From Microthyrium microscopicum (Eukaryota > Ascomycota > Dothideomycetes > Microthyriales > Microthyriaceae): a stretch of DNA of 64,000 nucleotides. The notes beneath the pieces were generated by a model. The model searched no databases. It saw nothing but the letters and a program-made list of their open reading frames with translations, and was not told where the DNA came from. Positions 1-11,805 of the stretch are shown one piece after another. The stretch is taken from positions 1,943,744-2,007,743 of the forward strand of contig MU004230.1 of NCBI GenBank assembly GCA_010405405.1. The letters are read 5' to 3'. The stretch's first letter is position 1. The number at the start of each line of letters is the position of its first letter. The position numbers were made by a program, and so were the translations under genes.

Positions 1-2950
1 TTTATATTTAACTAGATTATTAAGAGCGTCTATTTTAATTTTATACACCCAGCGGCCTCTAAGAACCTTTAAATCTATAGAATTATCTACTAAATTCCAG
101 GTCTTTTATAGTTCTAATTCGTCTACTTCAGCTTTCATAGCTTCTAACCATTTATTTTTATCTAAGCTTTTAATAGCTTAATTATATATTTTAGGTTCTT
201 TATTTAGCAGATTACTTTCTATTATAATAAATACGTTATCTTCTTCTAAATTAGCTAAATCCAGGGTTATATTATTATTAATAGCAAGTTTATTAATTAT
301 AATGCTAGCTGTTTTAACTTAATTTTCTAAGTTATCTATTTTAATAACGTCAATTTAATCAATATTATTTTCTACTACTTTATTCTTTATAATAAAATCT
401 ATTAGCTCCTTCTTTTTATAGTTTTCTATATCGTAAAGTTCTTATTTATAGTATTTATTTTCAAATATAACTAAATCTCTAACCCATTGAGTAGATTTAG
501 ATTTAATATCATAGATTTTAAATATATTAGTACCTAGGCCAACTAGAATTCCAAGTTTCGCCTTAGAATCTAGCTTTTTTAAACCTATACTTTTATCTTT
601 ATATAAAACTATAGATCCAAAGATCTTTAATTAATCTAATTTTAGTTTTATATTATATTTACACTCATAGGGTATCTTATTATCTAGGCTACTATTTAGC
701 GTTCTATTATAAATATAAACAGCTATTAGAGCAGCTTCTCCCCAAAAGGTTTTAGGTAGATTACTCTCTTTTAACATTATATTTATTTTAGCAACAATTA
801 TATAGTTATAAATTTCTATTATACCATTTTGTTCGTATATATAAAGAGTACTATATTCTTATCTAACGCCTTCCTCTTTTAGAAAGTTATTAAGCTTTCT
901 ATTTTTAAATTCTCAACCTTCGTCAGATTTAAAAACAATTAATCTTCGTTTATTATTACTATTATTATAATAGTATTCATTTTTAACTAAACGTTTTATT
1001 TCTACTATATTAGGATATATTTCATCCTTAGTACGTAGTAGACGTATTTCTAGATATCTAGTAGCAACGTCTATAGCTAGTAGAATATAACAAAAACCAT
1101 TAAAAGTAGTTAGATTTATAGGGCCACATAAATCAGCTACTATCTTATCTAAGAAGTATTTTGGTTTCTCTATTATATCTTTATTTTTACGATTAGTTAT
1201 TTTACTTTTAATACATATATCGCATTTACTAGAATCAAATTTACCTAGATTTGTAACAGCTATTAATTTAGCTTTATATAATAGATATAATTTTCTACTA
1301 GAAGCATATCCTAGTCTTTTATACCACACTAAGGCAGATAGCGTTACTAGCTTTTTAGCTTTCTTTTTATTATTATTACTTATAATAGAAGTAGCTATTC
1401 TAGAAATAAAACAGTTCTCTACATCTAATTTAAGTAGGTATAAGTTATTAACTTTAAGAGCTATTATAATAAGCTTTTTATCTTTATAAATTAGAGCTAT
1501 ATTATCTTTAAATTCTATAGTAAAATTAGAAGATAACTTACTTATAGAAATTAAATTAACGCCTAGATCAAGACAATATAAACAGTCTTTTAATTTAAAT
1601 AATATTCCACTAAGTCTAACTACTATATCTCCAATTCCAGTAGCTATAATAGTGCCTACCTTACCCCAATTAATAGGAATATTACATAGTTTAAAACAAT
1701 GAAACCATGTCTTATCTACTATTAAATAAGAACTAGCCCCTAAATCTAATATAAAATTAGTAGGTTTACTTATAGTAGAAAGTAATAATACGTACGCTTA
1801 TTCTTCAGTATCTAAGTAATCTATAACATCTTCGTAAGCGCCTAGTATCTCAGGCTAAACAGTATTAGATTCTTCGCTTTTAGTACTTTTATTATCTAGA
1901 TCTAGATCAAAGTCTAGCTCTATTAGTAAATCTAGGTTAGAACTAGTAGTAACTAGTACCTAGTCTTCTATTCTAGCTCAAACGAGCTTAGTAGATTTAG
2001 ATTTCTTACTAGAATCCTTTAAAATCTTGCCATTATTTAGCGTTTTTTAAGTTATTAATTTAATTCTAGGCTTACTATAATCAATAGCAACATTGGCTCA
2101 TTCTTAACATTTAAATAACTCTCTAGTTCCTAGAGAATATCTAGCCATATTTAGATTATCGTTAGATCTAGATCTAGATTCTCGTTCATCTATTTTACCT
2201 CCATAACGGAACCAACAGCTTGCTAAGTAATAGCCTATCTTTTTACAGTAGTAGCACTATTTACTAGAATCAGGTCAATTATTACGTCTAGCGCTATATT
2301 AGTTATTAGATCTATCGTTAGATCTATAATTACTATAGAGTACTATTTCCTTTTCTAGGTATTCTTGTCTTCTAGATTCGTCTAGTAAATTAGCAAAAAG
2401 AACTTCTAGATCTATCTCTAGCGTCTTATCACGGTAAGATTACGTAATAATACCAACGAAAGCGTCATAGCTTAGTGTTAGCCTATTAAGTAACCAGGCA
2501 GCTACGACCTATTTTAGCAATTCTATGTCTTTCGAAACGAGTTAATCTAATAACGATTTAATTCGATTTAGAAACTCTTCCATAGAGTTAAATCGGGTTA
2601 GGCTAATATCAAAGAACTCCTTATAAATCAGGAATTCACTAGAGAAACCTTTAAAACTATATAAATTACTAAGGGCTATCTAGGTCTCTAGAGCTATATT
2701 ATATTTACTAACTTATAGTAAGAGTCCATTTTCCAGGGCCAGCCTAATATAGGATAGTGCTTTAGCGTCCATTTTAGCCTAAACAACTACATCATCTTTA
2801 ATAGCCTTATCTATCTCTTTATTTACTAGAACGGCATACATTCATAGCTTCCACATGTCGTAGTTATCAGAACCACGCAATTTCGTAATTTTGTAGGGAT
2901 CCATAGCTTCATATTAGTCAGATCTAATAGTACTAAAAATTTAAAGCTAA
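1..2950 (-). mobile_element. Ty1/Copia LTR retrotransposon relic, cut by window edge
   Basis: An old, broken Copia-type element lies on the minus strand. Reading from high to low coordinates, the parts follow Copia order: a gag-like region at about 2.9-2.2 kb, then a GAG-pre-integrase and integrase region (about 1.4-0.6 kb, with a 138-residue open stretch at 913-1329 carrying a zinc-binding CDICIKSK-type motif and the start of the integrase core), then the beginning of the reverse transcriptase at about 170-1. The rest of pol lies beyond the window. Integrase before reverse transcriptase separates Copia from Gypsy. It is heavily decayed with many breaks and looks RIP-mutated. I could not delimit an LTR. 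The right end is approximate. Confidence 0.75.
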
Positions 2951-3370
2951 AATATCTATTTTTAGTAAAGATATTATTAAGTAATATTAGTTAAATTTAC
3001 TTATTCTTATATAGAAGTAATAAAGTATAGTTAGAATATGTATACAGGGATACAGCGTTTAAAGCTTCTTATTAGTTAAATGCTTACTAGCGTCATTTCT
3101 TTGTTCTTAAAGAGGTTAGTTTTAATTAGATACTTTTTAGCTTTGTTCCAGGCTTATAACCTATAAGAACAAGAATACGAGTAGCGCCGTTATAAAGGTA
3201 TAGAAAGGATATAATTAGACTAGTATTAACTAGCGTGTTATATTATATACTAAATAATCATATATAGAATCTCTAAAGCCTCTAGAATTAGGAGGAATTC
3301 TAGAGCGTTAAATACACCTAAGGGAATAAAGATTATCTTAGCCTTTGTTAGTAATCTTCAAAGATCTGAT

Positions 3371-3412
3371 AAAGATCTTTGATTAGATTACAAAGATCTT
3401 TGATTAGATAAC
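3371..3412. repeat. Two copies of a 21-bp repeat with a palindromic core
   Basis: Two adjacent 21-bp units (3371-3391 and 3392-3412) begin AAAGATCTTTGATTAGAT and differ at one or two bases. Partial copies flank them. Each contains the palindrome AAAGATCTTT. They lie between the Copia relic and the DNA-transposon relic, so they may be part of a terminal or subterminal region of one of these, but this cannot be settled from one copy. Confidence 0.6.
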
Positions 3413-3699
3413 AAAGACTATAAAGAACTAATAGCCAAATAGGTTAGTTCTAAAAGAATACTAGTATTAAATCTAGTTATTCTTATATAGATTTTAGATA
3501 TATAACTAGGAGGGATAATAGTAATAATAATATTATTATCCTTATAAATTTACTTTATAGAGGCTATTTTATAAGTAGAGAAGGCGTCTATAATAAGAAT
3601 AGAAAGGTTAGAAGTAGGTATTATAGATGTAGTAAATATTAAAGAGATATAAGATATTAAAGATATTATAGTAGGGCTAGAATTTAGTAGAGATATTAT

Positions 3700-4750
3700 T
3701 AAATTAAGCTCTAGATCTTATAGTTAGTATTAAAATATTTCTATTTTAGAAAGGTACGAGAAAAGAATTACTTAAGATAGAAGGCTACGAAATATCTTTA
3801 AAGCTATTAGGACCGTTAGGACTTTTAGAATACTCCTCTAGGGCTATATCTATTCCTTTTAAATATACTTCTTTTAACTACTACTATATTAATTTATTAT
3901 TATTCTACACTATCTTATTATACTTTATATAAATGCTATTATAGTAGTATAAGCCCTCTATCTTATTAATACGATCTTTCTTCTTATTCTTAGTTCTATA
4001 GAATATAATTAGTAGTAGAATTTAAAGGATGCTATTAGTAGTAATAGCTAGAATTATTATTATCTAACGCTTCTTATCTTTATCTTTATAAGTATAAATA
4101 GTAATAGTCCTAAAGCCTATATCTACTAAAGTATAATTGCTAAAGTTATAAAAAGGCATTAGTGTCTTATCTATATTAATTATTTAATAGGGCTATATTA
4201 TTATATCTAGTTCCTTATCTAAGATAGTATTAATATTCCTTCTTTTACTACTAGTGGGTCTAATAGCTTTATAGGTAGTAAGCTTTATATAAGTAATAAA
4301 TTCCTAGTATTATTCTACCTATAATTTTAGTAATTCCTAAGTAACGTAAGTAGCCTTCCTTTAACTAATCCTCTAGTAGAATAGGAATCTTTAAAGCTAG
4401 CCCTTAGATAATTTGCGTTCCTTTAGAAACTTACTATAAGTAATCTTAGCAGTATAAATATATTATTATATATTATTTATATAATAAAGCAATTAATAAG
4501 TACTAACGAACTTTTTCTCTTCTCTTTACTTGTAATACTAGATATAAATAGTATCTTTAAGTTTAAGATAGTGCTTAGAACGCTTTAAAGGGTCTATAAT
4601 TCTATAAGCTTAATTCTTAGTAACTTATAAAGCTACTTGCTAATTCTACTATCTTAATATTATTAAATAAGATTTAGCGTAATATTTAGTAGCTTTAGAA
4701 TATAAAGTAGGTCGTTACTAACGATAGGTATTAGGATATTTACCTTACTT
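3700..4750 (-). mobile_element. Degraded pogo-like DDE DNA transposon
   Basis: On the minus strand around 4180-4030 one frame reads NIDKTLMPFYNFSNY and, a little further on, KDKDKKR. This fits the N-x-D-E/K-T-P-x-F segment around the first catalytic Asp of fungal pogo/Tc1-type DDE_1 transposases. In the same frame upstream, RPTSSKRRNINTILDKEL fits the residues that usually precede it. In-frame stops (for example after KDKDKKR, and just before the NID motif) show the copy is dead. The AT-bias suggests RIP, with TAG/TAA often standing where CAG/CAA would be expected. Terminal inverted repeats and a TA duplication were not found, so the ends given are only those of the recognisable coding remnant. 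Confidence 0.5.
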
Positions 4751-5621
4751 TATGCTATTAGGTAGTTAATAACGCTTTTTACTCTATTTGAGTATAATAC
4801 GCTATTATATTATCTACCCTATAACCTTTAGATAGTGTTCTATAGAAGAATAATTCTAAGACTTTATTTTAGCCTATTTAGTACGCTGCTTTCTAAGGAG
4901 GAGTTCTTTATGCTTCTTAGTATGTAATTTAGCTCTAGAAGGTCTAGTGAAGCTTAATTTTGCGACATTTAGGTCTAGTTTAGTAAAAGGCTAACGGTTT
5001 TGTTATGCTTCTTTAAGCACCTATAGCATAGTGATGGTTAAATTCCTAGTATTTAATTAGTTTAGAGTTAAAAGAATTGAATTTTAAGGATTTTGATTGG
5101 TATGAAGAACGACATAGAATTCTACTGCAAAATCTATATGTAAACGTCTCTCTACAGCTTCAGCCTGATTGTAAAATTAACCCCTACCATCAAAACAACA
5201 ACATTCTGCTTAAATCGGTTTAGATTAGCTTCAAAAACGATAAAATGGCTTGCTTAGTGATGACATCTAGACATAGCATAGGCATTAAAAACGGATACCA
5301 CCTAATTTACTAGCCTTACATTTTCAACGCCCCTTACAACGCCACCCTCCCTCACGGCATATTACTAGCTTTACGTTGCTCAATTCACTGATTTCCTACG
5401 GTAGCTCTGTAGGATCAAGATCTATCAGCTCTGAGCAACCACGAAGCTAGGGCCAGTTTTGGGTCAACCCGACTCTACTCCTCTCACCACTGCGGCACAG
5501 CCTTGATGACATTGCACTTCTCCCACAACACTGAACTTTCCGCACACTGTCTTTATGCTTGCACCATCCTCTCCCATCAATCTTTGCATTGCGTTCCCTC
5601 CGATTCCGCGTCCGACCCGCC

Positions 5622-7198
5622 ATGCAAAAGCTGCAGCGCAAAGCTGGCCTTCTTCTCCATCGCTCGGCCGATGACGCACAGGTTAGCCTGCTGTTGAAGG
5701 ACTTTGAAGATGGTGACAAGATTTTGAAGAGTGTAAGTCATGCCCCTACGCTACATATGTCAGGTTCCATGAGAGTGTGTCTAATAGCGATGGTGGGGTA
5801 CAGATCATCGAGTCGGTCAAGGCATTCCGAATAGCGTGGACGGAACTACTTCAGCACGCCAGTGGCATGGCCACAGACTTTGATGATCTTTATCAATATA
5901 TCCATGGCGATCCCGATACCAACCGTCGATATCACGCGGCGACTCGCGACCAATTGGCCAAAGCAAAGGCATTCAAGGAGTGCTTAGCTAGTTGTCGCGA
6001 TGTCATAATACAGGAGCTGGCTGATGTGGAGAGACGCGTGGGAGGTCCTGCTAAGGAGACTCGGAAACATATTGACGCGTTCCGGAAAATAATCAAGAGG
6101 CGAGAGGACCGGAAGGTGAGACGTTAATGGGCATGTCCGTTAAGACAGTAGCTGACATTTGGTATAGTTGGACTTTGAACGCTACAAGAGCCGTACTGTG
6201 GCATTGGAGCAGAAGAGTACCAGATCTGAGCGCGACAATAATGCTCTTTTGAAGCATCAAATAGATCTTGATGTTTCTGAAAAGGTATGTCTGGATATCC
6301 GAGGCCATGGCTCAAGCTAACATGAGTTGCTTCATAGGGATACGAAGTAGCGGACGATCACCTGAAGCAGTCATTGCCTGGCCTTACGAAAGCCATCATG
6401 GCTCTTATTCCACAACTTGTCAATTCCCAATGTATGATCCAAAACACACTCTTGGGCCATTATTATACCGCGCTGCATGGCTTTTGTCAGCAATACGGCT
6501 ACGCCATCCCATCATCTGAATGGACCCAAGTCCAAACCGAATTCGACGACGTCTTCCCAAGAGTCAAACGAGACACGGAGACTATCGGCTCCATCGCGAA
6601 AGGCAAAGCTATCACCCAGCCATTCGCTACACGACCTGACAGTCTGCAAACTCGCACTGTCACACACAAGAACGGCATCGGCAGCCGATCCTCCAGCAAT
6701 GGTGCTCTTCCAGCTCCTATCCCAGCAGCCGACTCGATGCCTCCCCCCGCTTACGATATGTCTCTGAAGCCAACTCGTACCATCTCCAATAATTCATACT
6801 CACGACCTACCCCTTCACCTTCCGTGGCCTCTTTTCAGACATCGTCAGAATACTATAACAACGCCCCCAGCGTCGCCGGTTCCCAACGGACGCCTCTCAG
6901 CCCACGGATGCAGTCCGGTGGTCTACGTCCGGCAGTCTCGTCAACCAGCCTAGCCTCATCCGTAGCCGCAAAGAAGAAGCCCCCTCCACCACCACCAAAG
7001 CGCAAGCCTTCTGGCCTGCAGCAAGAATATGTGGTGGCCCAATATGATTTTGCGGGCGGTGAAGCTGGAGACTTACCATTCAGGGAGGGTGATCGAATTC
7101 GCATCGTGAAGAAGACTGGGAGTATAAATGATTGGTGGGAGGGCGAATGTGGAGGCAGGACGGGCAGCTTTCCGGCAAATTATTGCAAGCCGATGTGA
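5622..7198 (+). CDS. RVS167: BAR and SH3 domain protein (Rvs167/Hob1-like amphiphysin)
   Basis: Four exons (5622-5732, 5804-6115, 6168-6284, 6338-7198) give 466 residues, close to the 482 of yeast Rvs167. Residues 1 to about 235 form a BAR domain, which binds and bends membranes as a helical dimer. A Ser/Thr/Pro-rich linker follows, with a polyproline run and KRKP just before the SH3 domain. The SH3 (about 410-466) shows the ALYDF-like AQYDF, the WWEGE motif and the FPANYC end. In yeast this family works with Rvs161 in endocytic vesicle scission and actin patch dynamics. The ATG at 5622 (MQKLQRKAGLL) is chosen because it gives the conserved start of the BAR domain. The gene is the first past the AT-rich tract and looks intact. 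Confidence 0.9.
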
Positions 7199-8142
7199 GA
7201 TGTGAGACGTGAGATTTATGGAGTTATGAGTTCTATGAGCGTATTGGCAAGTCTGGATAGGACATTGTTCTTTATTACTGATAATATATCATGCAATCTT
7301 TGGGGGTCTCCCAAATCTTAACATCTTGACGAGAGATTGTTAGTGAATCAGCGAATGTGAATATTGTAAGCAGCGAAAGATATTGAGCCTCTTTAATCGA
7401 AGCTACATACTGGCATAGGACTGCAGAATTTCAGGGGGTTCTAAGGTTCTTTGTTGTTTTGCGTTGTTGAACAACACCAGACTGCTCTGGACTTTAGTAG
7501 CTCTCCTACCTGTTAGAATAAGAAGTGGGCCGAGCACCAGATCCAGCAGATACTGGACTTTCAGTGTGCCAGGATAATTAAGATTTGGAAACTACTTGAA
7601 GTAAATTACGGATACTAGTAGTATAAGGCTGAAAATAAAATAAAATGGTAGAAAAGTTGGCAGGCATAAGAGTGGTGGACGAGTACCCCTGATGACGCTT
7701 GGGAACGCTTGTGCTTTTGATCGTGGCCCAATATTACCTACTGAGCCTCACCTGCAACCTTGGAATCTGACAGCTACCTGATCTTGTCTGACAATTTCTT
7801 CCTGCTTCTGAGACCATGTTGCCTTTCTCTTTCTGTCTTACAAACCACTGATTTCTTCCGCTGTAACTTTTTGCTTTGATCACCTCACTTTCCGCCTACT
7901 GTTGTTCCGCCAGCCTGCCGCAACTTCACGAGCCAACCGGCAGATCCGTCATTCATCAGCATCGAATTGGTACATTACAACTGGTGCTGCCTTCCTTCCT
8001 CCTAGATCTTCCGAGCACGTGTACCCTATCGGCCGGATATGATATCACAATACTAAGATACAAAGATCTTTGTTCCCGCGCCAATTCCTGATACCTTCAA
8101 CCTCCGCGCCACTTTGCGCATTTGCGTACTCTAGCTGTAAAC
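7199..8142. other. Intergenic region, RVS167-like to OSH3
   Basis: This 944-base stretch holds the 3' region of the BAR-SH3 gene and the promoter and leader of the OSH3-like gene. A CACGTG E-box-like hexamer occurs near 8.02 kb and a CAAAGATCTTTG palindrome near 8.06 kb. No coding region is supported. Confidence 0.6.
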
Positions 8143-11100
8143 ATGGTTGGCATGGAAAAGATTGAGGTTTTGAGCAAGGTATGGCGACCAGAAACTTTCT
8201 TGGATCGGATATAACCCTTCGGCTTTGTACACGGCTAACGACAGCTTCCATAGTCATACCTCGTTCGTTGGATACAAGTCAACGCTGGCAATACCATTTC
8301 CTGGAGCTTGCAGCCCAATAAAAAATCTCTCAATTTTGGTATATTTAAGCATCCTGGTGGAGCTGCTGCGTCCGGACTACCAAGTCCACCTTTATTTCCT
8401 ACCGAGACGTCCCTTGAAACCCCACATTTAGACGACAAAGACAAGAAGAGCAAGAACTCCAAGATTGACAATGGCACTTCGGTCGTGGAGAAGCTCGAAA
8501 AGCTGGGGATGAAATGCGTGTCATGGATGGGCAAATGCGAAGCAGACAAGGTGTCTGTCGGCAAATTTGACGTGATGGATGGCGAAGAAGGCATGTATGG
8601 ACTGGTTTTTGACAATACCTTTTCCAAACAATTGTCAAAAACAGCGACCTTCGTCCTCATGACTTACCCGACAAGTGCGCCTCCAACTTCTGGACACCAT
8701 TTACACTTCTCTCAAGCCACTGGAAAGGCGAGCTCTACCAGCCTCCCGCGAGCGGGCATCAGTCCAGCTTTAGGTCCTGCAGGCGTATCATCCGATTCAC
8801 TACCACATAGCTTGAAAAGTGTTGCGGCGGATCCTAGACCTCGATCCAGACATCCCGTGGAAGCTAAAAGCTTTGGAGGGTCGACTTTTTATACTGGTGT
8901 GCTCCATAAACAGCGAAGAAAGCACAATAGTTACGCTAAGCGCTTCTTCTCGCTTGACTTTACGACTGGAACTTTGTCTTATTACAGAAACCGCGGCTCT
9001 TCTGCTTTGCGAGGCGCAATTCCCTTGTCTCTGGCCGCAGTGGGACTGAATGAGCAGACACGAGAGATATCCGTGGATTCAGGTGCCGAAGTTTGGCATC
9101 TTAAAGTTGGGAATCACAAGGATTTCGCTGGCTGGAAAGATGCTTTGGAACGTGCTGCATACACTGCGACCCCTACCCCGGCTGAATCAACAAACAATGG
9201 CCAAACATCTGCAACTGCCCCGGCGAATTTGGTACAGGACGAGCAGGAATGGAGGAGAGCAGCAAACCTCGTTGGACGGGTCTCTGGTATACGTGATGCG
9301 GTGAGGCGACTAGCCAAGGACACTGATCCGAAATACCTGCCATCGCCTGGTTTTCATCATCGCGATAACAGTCCGGCTCGGAGTGCCTCGGGCGCCTCCT
9401 TTGATCATTCGTTGTCGAACGAAGAAGATCAAATTGAGAAGAAATCATTCTGGAAGCGAAAGACTAGTAACAATTCGGCTTCCGGACTCTTCAAAAGAAC
9501 CACTTCATCCCAAAATATCCCAACCAATACAAGCGCTCCAAGTCCAGTTCCCAACGGAAAATTTGCCATTGCGAAAAGGGCCAATATTCACTCTGATCCT
9601 GATGAAGGGATACACCAAAACTGCATGGACATACTGAAAGACTTGGATCAAGTAGTGCAAAACTTTTCTGATCTCATCACGGAATCAAGGCACCGACGAA
9701 GACCAATTGTAGACTTGAGACGACAAAGTACAGTATCTGTAGAGTCAACTACCGAGGAGTTCTATGATGCAGAAGATGGAGCCGGCTCTCATTCTCAGCT
9801 TCTTGAAATTCGTCGAGATAGTCGAGATCTTGGTGAACAAGACTCCTTCTCTGATGCTGCCTCCGACTCTAGCGGGGACTTTGATGAGATCGCAAGCTAC
9901 AAACGTCGTCGAACCACCACAGACGAAGACAAAGCTCTATTCCCAAGCAAAGCCAAATCTCTAAGTCCCCTACCAGTCGATAAAGCCAAGCGTAGAACCA
10001 CTGTCGAAGCACCAAAACAAGCGCCCCCATCCCTCATATCCTTCCTACGCAAAAACGTCGGAAAAGACCTTTCAACGATCGCCATGCCCGTTTCGGCCAA
10101 CGAACCAACTTCTCTCCTCCAACGCATCGCAGAACAACTTGAATACTCATCACTCCTTGACGCCGCAGCCGCCGAGTCTGACTCATCAATGCGCCTACTC
10201 TACATGGCTGCTTTTGCCATCTCCTCTTTCTCCGTAATTCGTGTCAAAGAGCGTGTTCTTCGTAAGCCCTTTACACCAATGCTTGGCGAGACCTTTGAGC
10301 TTGTCCGTGAAGATCGGGGCTTCCGTCTTCTTACCGAGAAAATCTCACATCGACCGCTGCGTATGGCCATACAAGCGGAGGCAGCGGAATGGACATTCTT
10401 ACAAGTGCCGGAGCCAGTGCAGAAGTTCTGGGGCAAGAGTGCAGAACTCAATACGAATGGACGGGCTCGTGTGTTTTTGCATAATACATCAGAGGCTTTT
10501 TCTTATACCAGTGCTACTAGCTTTCTGCGCAACATGATCGCTGGTGAGAAGTATGTGGAGCCCGTTAGCTCCATGACCATCGTCAACGAAGGCACTGGCG
10601 CGAAAGCGGTAGTCCAATTCAAGGCGGGCGGCATGTTTGCCGGGCGCAGTGAAGAGGTCAGTGTGCAGTTGGTGGACGCAAATGGATCTACGCTCCCACT
10701 GGGTGCTGCCGGCAAATGGACTAGCCATCTCCAAATTACCAACAACGGCCACGACAGTGGCACCCAACTATGGGCCGTTGGTCCACTAGTCGATGATGCA
10801 AGTCGACGCTACGGTTTCACGCAATTCGCGGCACAACTCAACGAGATCACCGCCATTGAAGCTGATCATATACCAGCCAGTGACAGCCGCCTGCGCCCTG
10901 ACCAACGTGCTGTAGAAGTGGGCGATATGGATCGCGCAGAAGCACTAAAAGCCAAGTTGGAGGAGCGGCAGCGCGGGCGGAGACGAGTGCAGGAGGAGCA
11001 TGGCGAAGAGTATGCCCCGCGCTGGTTCTTCAATGCGGGTAGTGATGGCGAGGAGGAAGTTTGGCGGTTGAAGACGGGTAAGGATGGGTATTGGGAGGAG

Positions 11101-11148
11101 CGTGCGACAGGCCAGTGGACAGGAGTGGTGGATGTTATGGAGACGTGA
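8143..11148 (+). CDS. OSH3: Oxysterol-binding protein, Osh3 type (GOLD-PH-ORD)
   Basis: Two exons (8143-8178 and 8254-11148) encode 976 residues; yeast Osh3 has 996. The N-terminus (MEKIEVLSKSYLVRWI..., then KKSLNFGIFKHP) matches the Osh3-specific GOLD-like region. A PH domain spans about 215-312 (TGVLHKQRRKHNSYAKRFF). A FFAT-like motif, EEFYDAEDG at about 513-521, is predicted to bind the ER protein VAP/Scs2. The lipid-binding ORD runs from about 600 to the end. The signature usually written EQVSHHPP reads EKISHRPL at about 707-714, so the second His is Arg. The family moves PI4P and other lipids at ER-plasma membrane contacts. The first exon is only 12 codons; its splicing is supported by the continuous GOLD similarity. 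Confidence 0.92.
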
Positions 11149-11805
11149 GCGCTGATGTTAGGAGGCGTGGGAGATGTGTTGATGGTTATACCCTTTGGTT
11201 ATGGTTAGCTTGGTAGATGTTGCTATGAATGATGATTTGGAAGAATTGAAGAGTTCTGCTTTGCTTCGTCGGTGTCTTGTTTCCTATGGGAGAAGTCCCA
11301 TATCCCATTATTCAGGGTATAGGTGCCACATCTGTCTTAAAAACGCGAGGAAGAGCAGACGCTTATCTACCTAACGACCCTGCTTCTCAAGCACTGCTCT
11401 ATCATGCGTTTTTTATGAATGCTATCGTTGATAAAAAACCGACGGATCACTAAGCATGTTATACACGTTGTTTGCATGATGTGCCAATAGCCTTTCTATT
11501 CTAGATCTATACAACCAGGCTCATAAAGGTAGTGAAAGCAATGGGGATAAAACTACAAAACAATGAAGTACCAATACAGTAATACAGACTCAACAAATCC
11601 ACTTTCCAAAACAACAGGCGTCCGTTCTCTCGTCCATGACATCCAACTTGACGGAGCTTCTAATTCAACCAACTCACTCCGCTTAATAACTCCACAACCA
11701 TCACTCGAACTTCTTGCCTTCCAAAGACACAAATCAAAAGAGGACTTCGGATCTAACTTTCAGGAGCGATTCCCATGTCTTTGACAAGGTGACTTTTGAC
11801 AGGTT
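11149..11805. other. Convergent 3' region
   Basis: This 657-base gap lies between two genes that converge on it. It presumably holds both 3' UTRs. I see no coding region or clear structure. Confidence 0.6.

Larger units (their letters stand above)
1..5200. other. AT-rich, RIP-like repeat tract (left flank)
   Basis: This tract is strikingly AT-rich and is dominated by TpA. It carries no intact host gene, and base composition changes within a few hundred bases around 5.1-5.3 kb to that of the gene block. Loss of CpA/TpG with gain of TpA is the known outcome of repeat-induced point mutation in Pezizomycotina; that RIP caused it here is inference. It holds the Copia relic and the pogo-like relic listed separately. 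The stretch from about 2.95 to 3.7 kb holds a short 21-bp repeat and otherwise nothing recognisable. From about 4.75 to 5.2 kb I see only decayed AT-rich sequence. Confidence 0.8.

Noticed and set aside
5447-5719. Minus-strand frames of 71-90 residues over the start of the BAR-SH3 gene
   Set aside because: They are antisense to the first exon and leader and have an Arg-rich random composition.
7690-7800. Possible C/D-box snoRNA (a TGATGA-like box followed by CTGA)
   Set aside because: The boxes are short and common, no terminal stem is seen, and no guide complementarity could be tested.
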